This document shows positions 1 through 10,000 of a stretch of DNA of 64,000 nucleotides, one piece after another (positions within the stretch are counted from its first letter, which is position 1; every line of letters begins with the position of its first letter). The position numbers and the translations under genes were made by a program. The notes below the pieces were generated by a model, which was given only the letters and a program-made list of their open reading frames with translations, had not been told where the DNA came from and did no database searches. This DNA is from Mantamonas sphyraenae (lineage: Eukaryota > CRuMs > Mantamonadidae). The stretch lies in the NCBI GenBank assembly GCA_026936335.1, contig JAPMXV010000067.1:1-64000 (forward strand), written 5' to 3'.

Positions 1-222
1 CCTAACCCTACCCTAACCCTAACCCTAACCCTAACCCTAACCCTAACCCTAACCCTAACCCTAACCCTAACCCTAACCCTAACCTAACCCTAACCCTAAC
101 CCTAACCCTAACCCTAACCCTAACCCTAACCCTAACCCTAACCCTAACCCTAACCCTAACCCTAACCCTAACCCTAACCCTAACCCTAACCCTAACCCTA
201 ACCCTAATCCTAATCCTAACCC
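1..222. repeat. Telomere array (CCCTAA)n
   Basis: About 37 tandem CCCTAA units run from base 1. On the complementary strand this is TTAGGG pointing out of the window, so base 1 lies at a left chromosome end. Two units are shortened (CCCTA near base 10, CCTAA near base 83). The inner edge decays through two TCCTAA variants at about 205-218 before unique sequence begins with TTCACCCC. TTAGGG is the ancestral telomere repeat of opisthokonts and many protists. The perfect outer units and degenerate inner edge are what telomerase addition onto an older end would leave. Confidence 0.98.
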
Positions 223-223
223 T

Positions 224-864
224 TCACCCCTCCTCCACCACTAACTTCTACCTCTGTTGTTTCTTCACCGCGCTCCCACTATCCCTCAGAACCATTTCAT
301 CCCACCAATACCCATCCAAGGCCCATCCAGTGTCATCGAGCCCCCCTTCCCCGTCCGCGATATCTCACAGTCACATGGCCAGACCATCTCCCACCCCAAG
401 TGACAAAACCACTTACTTTCGACCACTGCTACACCCATACACTGCTGCTCTACCTGTCGAAATGTACATGTGATCCATTCCGCAACCGTCCAATGAGAAA
501 GTTGCCAAAAAAGGCAAGTTTTGTCGGTCGGCCTGAGTCATGCTCAGAAAAGTGTACAGATCCTAACGTGCAATCGCATCCGTAAGCTTCTCATCCTGAC
601 GATGTTCGATCATTGATGTGATGAGTCTGGTCTAGGTCAGGTGAGTTGTGAATGTGTTTGCTGGCGGGTGGCTGAGTTGCGTGGTGACATGGGGCAGTGG
701 GCAATGGGTGGTAGTGGAAATGTCGCTGGGTTAGTGGCCGTCGTCCTGCAACGCCGCTCAGTCAGCACTGCCCATCCGCCTTCAACCAAAGTATCACCAA
801 CACCCACAACAGCCTCCACCAGTCCAACACATTCCACATACACTCCAGTATCTCCACCACCACC
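224..864. other. Short subtelomeric junction without a gene
   Basis: About 640 bases of unique, C-rich sequence separate the telomere from the first gene. I see no long repeat, no transposon and no reading frame with convincing protein-like composition. The only open frames are short and rich in Pro/Thr/Ser from the C-rich strand. It presumably carries the promoter and 5' leader of the gene starting at 865. Large subtelomeric repeat families, common in other eukaryotes, are absent here. Confidence 0.6.
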
Positions 865-3800
865 ATGGACAAAGACTACTCAAGCACTCCGAAGCTACAT
901 CACACACCCAACACCTACCCAGCGTGCGTTCTGCCTTCCACTCCGTTTTCTGGCTGCCCGCTTCTCCCTCTTCCTTGCCCCTTCCATGCCTCCGTCGCTT
1001 CCCTGCCTTCTTCCCTGCATCTTCACTTCCCCATCACCACCGTTGTTGCGTTTTCCGCTCTTCTTCGATCCCCTCTCCCCTGTCACTGCCATCCCCGTTG
1101 CCAGTTTCCCCGTCTGCCAATCTCCTTCGTTTTCCCCTCTTTGCTCGTTCCGGCCTCCCTCCACCCCGCTTCTGCCCTGACGGCGTCCATGCCGCCTTGC
1201 GCTCACCGTTCCTACCCCGCCCTGCCCCTCCCTTCCTTCCCACAGCTACGGGTACATGGTCCCTCCCATGGCTGCCCAGCCGTTTCCGAGCATGCTGCCC
1301 GTTTCTGGCGTACAAAACCCGTACCAGCACCCACAACCACCCATCATCTGGGTCCCTGTCAACACCCACTCCCAGCAGCACCATGCATATGCTCATCAGG
1401 GCCACCCATACTACGCCTACCCTCCTCCGCCGCCTCCTCAGCCGCGACAAACCGCCCAGATGCACTTCGCTCAGACTCCGTTTCACCCTCCGCCTACTCA
1501 ACCCACCGGAAACCACAACCGCGTCCCCAAACGCATCAGCCCTGCCTTTGTCGGCATCACACGCACCACATCCACCACCACATCGTCGTCCTCCTCCCAC
1601 CCGGCCACACGGCAGGCTGGTGACAGCGACGACGACGACGCAGACCACGACACACACACACATGACACCGGCGACGTGGAGGACCTGATGTTCCTGAACT
1701 TTGGCCACCGTGCACCACGGTCGACCTCCAGCAAGTCAGAGTGGATGACCAGCTCAGGGATGGAGGCGTACGAAGAAGACGGCGAGGCAAACGAGGCAAC
1801 ACAGCAGCACGTGGATGACGAGTCGAAAACTCAGGGCACACTTGGCTTCGCAGACACTGATGATGCCATGGATGAGGAGTACATCCCGCAAGATGACAGC
1901 GACGACGACACAGATGACATGGAACAGGAGGACATGGACGAATGGCAGCCGAGGCGGACCAGTAGAGACCGCACACAACGTCGCAGAGGCCAGACCAGCC
2001 GACGTACTGGTCCTCACTCGATGAAAGGCAGCGGACAGCGCAAGCGCCCTGTCACGGCTGGCAGCGGCACAGAGACAGGAACGTCGAGCACACTGGCAAG
2101 GAGGGCCAAGAACGGAGACAACGGCGCACGGAAGAAAGCAGACGAGGAAAAGAAGAACAAGTTGCCAGATGGCGTTGTGCGCAAGGGGTGGACAAAGGGA
2201 GTCAGTGAAGAGCGCATGCACCGCAACAAGGAGGAGCACACGGCACTGCTGAAGCACATGCACACCCTGGCCAACGAGCATCCCATGGACGACATCCCCG
2301 ACATCACGACCCTGCAGGCGAGTGTTGTGGTCTGCCATGGAACTCTGCTGACGCTGGTCCGACAGATTCAGGTCGCTGTGGGCAACATTCCTCTCTCCCA
2401 GGGCGACATGGCCATCTGCCTCACCCTTCTCGGTCACGACATTGATCAACAGGAATGCAGCCATGCCATCCTCCACGCTGGTCTGGCCATGGGTGTGACA
2501 AAGGCTGGGTTGAAGGTGTGCTGGCTGGAGGAGCCACATGACCACGGCGACACCAACTACGCCCTTCTCCACCTCCTCATGACAGAGATGGACACTCTCG
2601 GCGACAGGCCCCATCCCACCACCTGGAAGGAGCACGAGCAGACCCAACTGTGGCTGCAGAAGGCACGGCGCCCCTCGAACAACGACAGTGACCCACACTG
2701 GACTCAATGTGACTACGACCACCACCTCAACACCACCGAGGTGGAGAAGTGGCATCCAGAGTCTGTGCGCAGAGGCTGGAGCAGTGCCTCTCCCAGCAAC
2801 GAGCGTGGTAGCTGCACGGCGCGGGAGTTCCAGATGCTGCTGGCACACATGAATGCACGTGCAGCCAAGCACCCTCGTCATGAGCACACACACGAGAACA
2901 ATGCACTGCGTGAGCTGATCAACAACGGCAGCAAGATGTCCCTGGTGCGACACATCATCCTTGCGCTGGGCAATGTTGGCGTGCCGCCTGTCGACCTGGC
3001 CTTCTTTGTCCGCCTACTCAGAACACGCCTCACCTACCAGCAGGTTCAAGTTGCCATCAGCAACACCCTCACCCGCGGCGTCACCTCCCTCTCCCTCAAG
3101 ATCGCCTGGCTCGACAAGCCCAAACCCAGCGACGCCACACTGCACACCCTCCTCCACACCCTCATCGACCGCATCACACCCCACATCACCACCCGCCCCA
3201 CCACCACCGACGCTGTCAATGCCCTTGCTATCACCGAGCTTGTTCTCCCCGAGCCCACTGAGGAGGAGATGATGGCCGAGGAGGATGGACCGCCAGATGG
3301 CGTTGTGCGCAGTGGCTGGACAAACTGGCGCAAGAGCGAGCGCAGCCACAGCAACAAGGAGGAGCACACGGCACTGCTGAACCACATGCACACCCTGGCC
3401 AACGAGTATTGCATCGACAACATCTCCGACCTCATGACCCTGCAGGCGCGTGTCGTGGTCTGCCATGGCACCCTGAACACGCTCGTCCGACAGATTCAGC
3501 TCGCTCTGGGCAACATTCCCCTCTCCCAGGGCGACATGGCCTTCTGCCTCACCCTTCTTGGCCGGAACATGGATCAACACGCGTGCAGTGCTGCCATCAA
3601 AGACGCTGGTCTGGCCATGGGTGTGACAAAGGTTGGGTTGAAGGTATGCTGGCTGGAGGAGCCACACGACCACGGTGACCCCAACTACGCCCTCCTCCAC
3701 CTTCTCATGACAGAGATGGATACCCTTGGCGAATGGCCCCATCCCAGCACCTGGAAGGAGCACAAGCAGACCCAGCTGCGGCTGCAGGAAGCACGACGCC

Positions 3801-4429
3801 CTCCTGACAGCGACAGCGACCCACACTGGACGCAATGTGACTACGACCACCACCTCAACACCAACGAGGTGGACAAGTGGCATCCAGAGTCTGTGCGCAG
3901 TGGCTGGTGCACGACCGCAGACGAGCGTGGCAGCTGCACGGCGCGGGAGTTCCAGACGCTGCTGGCACACATGAAGGCACGCGCAGCCAAGCACCCTCGC
4001 CATCAGCACACACACGAGAACAATGCACTGCGTGAGCTGATCAACAACGGCAGCAAGATGTCCCTGGTGCGACACATCATCCTTGCGCTGGGCAATGTTG
4101 GCGTGCCGCCTGTCGACCTGGCCTTCTTTGTCCGCCTACTCAGAACACGCCTCACCTACCAGCAGGTTCAAGTTGCCATCAGCAACACCCTCACCCGCGG
4201 CGTCACCTCCCTCTCCCTCAAGATCGCCTGGCTCGACAAGCCCAAACCCAGCGACGCCACACTGCACACCCTCCTCCACACCCTCATCGACCGCATCACA
4301 CCCCACATCACCACACGCCCCACCACAGTCGCACTCGTCAACGCCTACCCCATCACCCCCTTCACCCTCCCCAAGCGCAAAGACCCTTCCTCCTCCTCCT
4401 CCTCCTCCAAACGCCAACGCCTCGAATGA
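865..4429 (+). CDS. Telomere-adjacent four-domain repeat protein, unknown function
   Basis: Two exons are proposed, 865-923 and 1246-4429, giving 1,080 residues. The start ATG at 865 has an excellent context (CACCATGG). The intron (GTGCGT...CCCACAG) joins in frame to read YPAYGYMVPP. The N-terminus is rich in Pro, Tyr, Gln and His. It is followed by an acidic stretch (Asp/Glu runs, about residues 120-245), then Arg/Lys-rich segments that look like nuclear localisation signals. Residues about 320-1045 hold four copies of a ~130-residue module in the order A1-B1-A2-B2. A and B are related: both carry LLxHMxxxA, a (S/T)LVRxI..A(L/V)GN core, GVTxxxLKxxWL and a final LLHxLL. Each begins near RxGW. 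The C-terminus is a Ser run followed by KRQRLE. I recognise no known family. A nuclear or chromatin role is only inferred from composition. The stop is TGA. Confidence 0.75.
2883..4314 (+). repeat. Two 310-bp identical direct repeats, 1,122 bp apart
   Basis: Bases 2883-3192 and 4005-4314 match at every position I compared. They encode B modules 1 and 2 of the four-domain protein. The flanking A modules (about 2170-2700 and 3290-3820) are clearly paralogous but differ at many positions. The mismatches flanking the identical block are at 2882/4004 and just past 3192/4314. Identity confined to one segment of an older tandem duplication suggests recent gene conversion or unequal exchange. Confidence 0.9.
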
Positions 4430-4445
4430 ACAACTTCATTTCCAC

Positions 4446-6557
4446 TCACCCTCCCCTCCCCATCCACTCCACCACCCTCTCCATCACCTCATCCGGCAGT
4501 GTCACCCACCTTTCCCACCCACCCTCCTCCACATACTCATCCATCCCTCCACACTCAAACATCGCCTCCCTCTCCTCCCCATTCATCACCAACGCAACCT
4601 CCATCGCCTCATCCACCTCCACACCCCACCCAATCCAATGCCACGCCTTCCTCCACCCTTCCTCCCTCACCAACTCCACCGTTTCCATCCTCGGCTTCGC
4701 TCCCCACGCCCGCAACACCTCAACCAACCCCTCATTCCCTCCCTTCACCCCTCTCTCCAGCGCAGTCTCCTTCCCACAATCCCTTGCAGCCGTATCCACA
4801 GGCACTCCCCACTCCCTCAACTCTCTCATCTTCTCCACATCCCCACACTCCAAAAACTCCACATGATGCTCCTTGTTTCTCTCCAACAGCAACTGCAACG
4901 CGTTGTTCTGCACGCCCTCGATCCTGCAGCACGACCGATTGCCTTCCATCGCCTTTGTCAGGGCTTCTGCTCCTTCTGCGCCGATGCCGCTGATCCCGAG
5001 AAGCAGTTCCTGCAGGCTACGGTTCGCACCCAGTGCCTGCGCAAGGGCTTTTGCTCCTTCGTCCCCGATTCTGTTGCGGCCGAGGCCCAGTCTCTGCAGG
5101 CTACTGTTCTCACTCATTGCCTGCGCCAGTGCTGCCGTACCTTCGACCCCGATGCTGTTGTTGTCGAGGTACAGAATCAGCAAGCTGCTGGTCTCACTCA
5201 GTGCCCGCGCGAGTGCTGCTGCTCCTTCGTCCCCCATACCAATGTCCCACAGGTTCAGTGTCTGCAAGCTGCGGTTCACACTCAGCGCCTGTGCCAGTGC
5301 TGCTGCTCCTTCGTCCCCGATGCAGTTATTTCTGAGGTTCAGTCTCTGCAGGCTGTTGTTCTCACTCACTGCCTGCGCCAGTGCTGCTGCTCCTTCTGCT
5401 CCGATGCTGTTGTCCCAGAGGTTCAGCGTCTGCAGGCTGTTGTTCTCACAAAGGGCCTGCGACAGTGCTGCTGCTCCTTTGTCACCGACGCTGTTGCGGC
5501 TAATGTTCAGTGTGTGCAAACTGCGGTTCCCACTCAATCCGTGCGCAAGTGCTACCGCTCCTTCGTCCCGAATACTGTTGTTCCAGAGATCCAGCGTGTG
5601 CAAGGTGCTGTTCTCACAAAGTGCCTGGGCCAGCGCTGCTGCTCCTTCGTCCCCGACGCCGTTGCTCTGGAGGTTCAGTGTCTGCAAGCTGTTGTTCCCA
5701 CTCAATCCCTGCGCCAGCGCTGCTGCTCCTTCGTCCCCGACGCCGTTGCTCTGGAGGTTCAGTGTCTGCAAGCTGTTGTTCCCACTCAATCCCCGCCCCA
5801 GTGCTGCTGCTCCTTCGTCCCCGATGCTATTGTTCCAGAGGTCGAGTATCCGTAATTTTCGGTTCCCACTCAATCCCTGCGCCAGTGCTGCTGCTCCTTC
5901 GACCCCGATGCGGTTGTTTTCAAGATCCAGTCTCTGCAAGCTGCTTTTGTTCTTGCTCAGTGCCTGCCCCATTGCTGCCGCTCCTTCGTCCCCGACGTTG
6001 TTGCTACCAAGGTAGAGTCTCTGCAAGCTGCTGATTTCACAGAGTACCTGCGCCAGCGCTGCCGCTCCTTCTGCCCCGACGCTGTTGCTGCTGAGGTTCA
6101 GTGTCTGCAAGCTGGCTTTGTCCTCTCTCAGCGCCTGCGCCAGGGCTGTTGCTCCCTGTGCCCCGATGCTGTTGCGGCTGAGGTTCAGTGTCAGCAAGCT
6201 GCTGTTCTCACTCAATGCCTGCCCCATTGCTGCCGCTCCTTCGTCCCCGATGCTGTTGTTCCAAAGGTCCAGCGTTTGCAAGCTGCTGTTCGCCATCAAT
6301 CCCTGCGCAAGCGCTGCTCCTCCTTCTGCCCCGACGCCGTTGCTTTGGAAGTTCAGTGTCTGCAAGCTGTAGTTCTCCCTCAATGCCTTCCCCAGTGCTG
6401 CTGTTCCTTTTGTCCCAAACCTGTTGTGCCTGACGTCCAGCCTCTGCAAGCTGCTGTTCTTCCCCAGCGCCTTGGCCAGCGCCACTGCCTCGTTGTCTCC
6501 AATCTGGTTGGAAGGAATACACAAACTCTGTGGCCCACGTGTCAACATATACTCCAT
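4446..6557 (-). CDS. Leucine-rich repeat protein (ribonuclease-inhibitor / NLRC3 type), 19 LRRs
   Basis: A single exon of 703 residues. The start at 6557 is the first ATG of the frame and has A at -3 and G at +4. From near the N-terminus there are 19 consecutive 28-29-residue repeats with the pattern LxLxxNxIGxEGAxALAxALxxNxSLxx, the hallmark of ribonuclease-inhibitor-type LRRs as in NLRC3 and RanGAP. They should fold into a horseshoe for protein-protein contact. After the LRRs (from about residue 540) an ankyrin-like helical segment contains ETALERGVKGGNEGLVEVL; the tail is acidic and Trp-rich. No NACHT, TIR or membrane segment is present, so it is not a complete NLR immune receptor. The frame stays open upstream to 6959 but lacks an ATG. 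The stop is TGA. Function is unknown; scaffold or recognition is inferred. Confidence 0.85.
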   Translation of the reverse strand: MEYMLTRGPQSLCIPSNQIGDNEAVALAKALGKNSSLQRLDVRHNRFGTKGTAALGKALRENYSLQTLNFQSNGVGAEGGAALAQGLMANSSLQTLDLWNNSIGDEGAAAMGQALSENSSLLTLNLSRNSIGAQGATALAQALREDKASLQTLNLSSNSVGAEGAAALAQVLCEISSLQRLYLGSNNVGDEGAAAMGQALSKNKSSLQRLDLENNRIGVEGAAALAQGLSGNRKLRILDLWNNSIGDEGAAALGRGLSGNNSLQTLNLQSNGVGDEGAAALAQGLSGNNSLQTLNLQSNGVGDEGAAALAQALCENSTLHTLDLWNNSIRDEGAVALAHGLSGNRSLHTLNISRNSVGDKGAAALSQALCENNSLQTLNLWDNSIGAEGAAALAQAVSENNSLQRLNLRNNCIGDEGAAALAQALSVNRSLQTLNLWDIGMGDEGAAALARALSETSSLLILYLDNNSIGVEGTAALAQAMSENSSLQRLGLGRNRIGDEGAKALAQALGANRSLQELLLGISGIGAEGAEALTKAMEGNRSCCRIEGVQNNALQLLLERNKEHHVEFLECGDVEKMRELREWGVPVDTAARDCGKETALERGVKGGNEGLVEVLRAWGAKPRMETVELVREEGWRKAWHWIGWGVEVDEAMEVALVMNGEEREAMFECGGMDEYVEEGGWERWVTLPDEVMERVVEWMGRGG
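5641..5808. repeat. Near-identical 84-bp tandem LRR units
   Basis: Bases 5641-5724 and 5725-5808 differ at only about three positions near the end of the unit. Each encodes one 28-residue LRR. The flanking LRR units are more diverged, so this pair reflects recent unit duplication or conversion within the LRR gene. Confidence 0.85.
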
Positions 6558-7088
6558 TGTCACCCTTCTTGACGTGCAAACGCTCCCTTTCCGTCCCAGT
6601 CCCAACCCACCTCTCCCTCTGCCTCCAGTGCACCACAAACCCGTGCATGATCCTCGCTCTCCAGTAGAGCTTTCCACTTGGACTTCCTCGTGCTCATTGC
6701 GTGTTCTTTGCCCTTTGTGAGCGAGTGCGCCGCACCTTTTCCCCTTTTCTCTTCTCCCTCCATGCCCACCCTTCTCCCCTTCTTCCAATCCACCACCCAG
6801 TCCATACCCACCTTGAGGTTTCCGCGAGGATGTGACAGTTCCAAGATGTGTTGCATCCTGCTCCGCATGCCAACTCCCTACCTGCCCGTGACACCTTTCC
6901 TGCCTTCCGACCCCAACCACATCAAAAACCCTTCCATTCCTCCTGCTGACCACCTCCAATCTCCCGTTGCCTCTTCCCCAACCCGCACCCGAACCCCCAA
7001 TCCACCGGCAGCACCCTCATCAACGACTTCGCTCCCTTCCGCCCCCCCCTCCATTGAAACAACCCCAACCCCAACCCCCCCAACCTCG
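6558..7088. promoter_or_regulatory. Divergent intergenic region between the LRR gene and the giant secreted protein
   Basis: This 531-bp stretch lies between two divergent starts (6557 minus, 7089 plus) and is the longest divergent spacer in the window. It is C-rich on the plus strand. I find no convincing coding exon or clear TATA element. It should contain both promoters and leaders. A non-coding first exon of either gene is possible. Confidence 0.45.
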
Positions 7089-10000
7089 ATGAAGCCATCT
7101 CGCTTCTTCGTGACCATTTCCTTGGTCCTCTCTCTCATCGCACTTTGCGCTGCAGGTCCGTCCCCGCGTTTTCTCGACCGCCTCCCTTTTCCCAGATTCC
7201 CGTAGCCTTTCCCCTTTTCTCCCCCTTCCCACCCCCCTCACCCCTCCTCGCACCGCTCCCCTCCCCCGCCACCCTCCCCCCACCCTGCCCTCTAGACACA
7301 CCCTACACATTCCAGATGTCCGCAACGGCATCAGATGATCTCTTTGTCGATGCCGCAGTTGCCGCGGACGGGTCAGCATTTCTGGCCGGAACCACCTCTG
7401 GCGCCGTTCCTGGCCACGCCCACGCAGGCGCCAAGGATATCCTAGTTGCGCACGTCCACGCAAATGGCTCTCTCGACTGGTCGCTGCAGACTGGTACTGC
7501 CCTCGACGACGAGGCATTGGCCATTGTCCTCGACGAGCCCTCTGCAACAATCTACGTCGCCGGCTACGCCTCAGGCTCCCTTCACGCACAGCCAGGCCTC
7601 GGCGCCCAGGACGCCGTGGTCATTGCTCTCGACACAAACGGCACCACAAAATGGACGCGTCTCTACGGCTCCTCGACCGACGACCGAGCCAACGATCTTC
7701 TCCTCGTCGCTGACCGCCTCTTCCTTGCTGGCTACACATCCGGCACACCAACCCCGAACCTCGCCGATGCAAACAAAGGAGGCCATGACGGTTGGCTCAT
7801 GTCTCTCCACCTCAACGGCTCGGTCGCATGGAGTCTCCTCAAGGGCGGCTCTGGTGACGATCGTTTCGCGCGTCTCGCCTACTACCAGCCCACAGACACC
7901 ATCTACGTGAGTGCCATCACTGCCTCCACAGACGGCGACGTCGTTGGCACCGCCCTCACAACAAACTGGAAGACATGGCTCCTCCGCTTCGATCGCAACG
8001 GCACTCAGCTCCAGCAGGCCGTTTTCCAAATCGACGGCGTCCAAAACCTCGGCCAAAACGGCCTCGCCGTCCTCGACCAGGACCACGTTTTCCTTGCAGG
8101 CCACTCCCACGGCCTCCATGGCTCCGGCGCCGCCACCCCAGGCGCAAACGATTCCTTTGTCATGCGAGTCGACTCCAATATGAACCAAATCTGGCGCTCG
8201 CAATGGGGCGGCAGCGGCGACGACTTCCCGGGCCGCCTCGCCTTTGACCTCGCCCAATGGCGCCTGTGGGTCCCTTCCACATTCACAGGCCCCGTACCCA
8301 ACGCCACTCTCGCCCAGTCTGTCATTGCCCTCTTTGAGCTCCACCCAGAGACAGGCCGCCTTCTGAACGAGGCGTACCTAGGCACCTCAGCCACAGACAT
8401 GGCCTTTGGCACAATCAACACCCCCCATGGTCTGTACACGTGGGGCTCCACCACAGGCTCCCTCCCGGGCTTTGCCAATCAGGGCAACGCGGATCCGATC
8501 CTTTTCCGCTCCCGCGACACCACGCTTTGCAAGCCCGCAAAGCACTGGGGCAGACAGCCCATTCGCACAACCAACGAGGATCGTTCCTTTGCAAACACCA
8601 TCCAGTCCAACGGTGTTTTTGTTCCCGGCTTTGACTCCTCGGCAGCCCTGCCCGGCCAAACCCATGTGGGAGGCAGCGACTTTGCTGCCGTCGCCTATGA
8701 CCGCTTGGGCAACCAGCTGTGGACCTATCAATCCGGAAGCACTGCAAACGACTTTAACCTCGTCATGGAAACTGGCCCAGACGACAGCATCTACATCGGC
8801 GGCACAACCCTCGGCTCCGCTTTCTCCGCCTCCCAGGGCGGCTATGATGCTGTCGTCATCAAACTCAACGCCACCGGACATCAGCTTTGGGCCTCACAAT
8901 TTGGCGCCTCCGCCGATGACCAGATCCGTGGCATTGGCGTCGCTGCAGATGGTGCGCTCTACGTTGGCGGGTACTCAACCGGCTCCCTTTACGGCACACA
9001 CGCGGGCAGTGTCGACCTGATCCTGCGCAAACTTGACCCAACTACCGGTAACCCCATTTGGTCCACCCAGCTTGGTGGCACCGGCATGGACTATCCGGTC
9101 CGCATGTGCATCGACCAGAACCAAAACCTGTACATCGTTGGCCTGACCTCTTCGCCTTCTATCGATGGCCAGACCCATAGTGGCGGCACAAACGATGCTC
9201 TCGTCTCCGCTTTTGACAAGAACGGAACCCACATCTGGACACGCTTCATTGGTTCCACCGCCTCCGATTCGGCCGAGGGGTGCGCCGTCCTCGATGGCCT
9301 CCTCTACGTCTCCGGTCACACCCTTGGCACCCTTAACGGTCAAACAAACGCTGGAGCCAACGACATCTTTCTGGTTGCCCTTGACCCTGTCTCCGGCTCC
9401 ACTCGCTGGACCAAGCTCTACGGCGGCACCGGCGACGACCTCCCCGTAGGCCGCCTAGTCGCCTCCGACGGCTATCTCCTCCTCTCTGCCTCCTCTACAA
9501 ACTCGTTCGGTGGCTACACAAACACGGGTGACCTCGACTCCATCCATATCGCCCTTTCCCCCGTCGACGGCGCCCTCCTCTGGGTCAAGGGTATTTCAAG
9601 CTCCAACGCCGGCGCAGACACTCTCCGAGAAGCAGATCTTGCCTGCGACGGTACTATTCTCGCATCTGGCTCGACTTCTGGCGTCATTGAGCTCCCCGTC
9701 ACGGGCACCGTCGATGGCTTTGCCGCAACCACCTCCTCGGCAAATGTCCCACCCACTCTCCACGGCCTGCCTGTGCTTGTCCACAATCCGCCCACTGCGT
9801 TTGGTGCTGCCCATCCGCTCTCCATACGCGACCCAGACACCATGAACCTCCTCATGCTCGTCTCCTGCACTCCCAATTGCCAGACCTCCTTCGCCTCTGC
9901 TTCGGGCAACGCCTACGCACTTGCCCAAGCCTGGTCCGCTCTCAACCTCGGCGTTTCAGATTACTCCATCAACTCTACTCTCACCGTCGCCATCTATGAT

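Noticed and set aside
641-1180. 179-codon frame between the telomere and the first gene
   Set aside because: Pro/Ser/Thr-rich translation of C-rich DNA that overlaps the first exon and the intron of the supported gene; no domain features.
4083-5855. 590-codon plus-strand frame spanning the end of the four-repeat gene and the LRR gene
   Set aside because: It crosses the real stop of the first gene and the antisense of the LRR array; its regular Cys pattern simply reflects the 84-bp LRR period.
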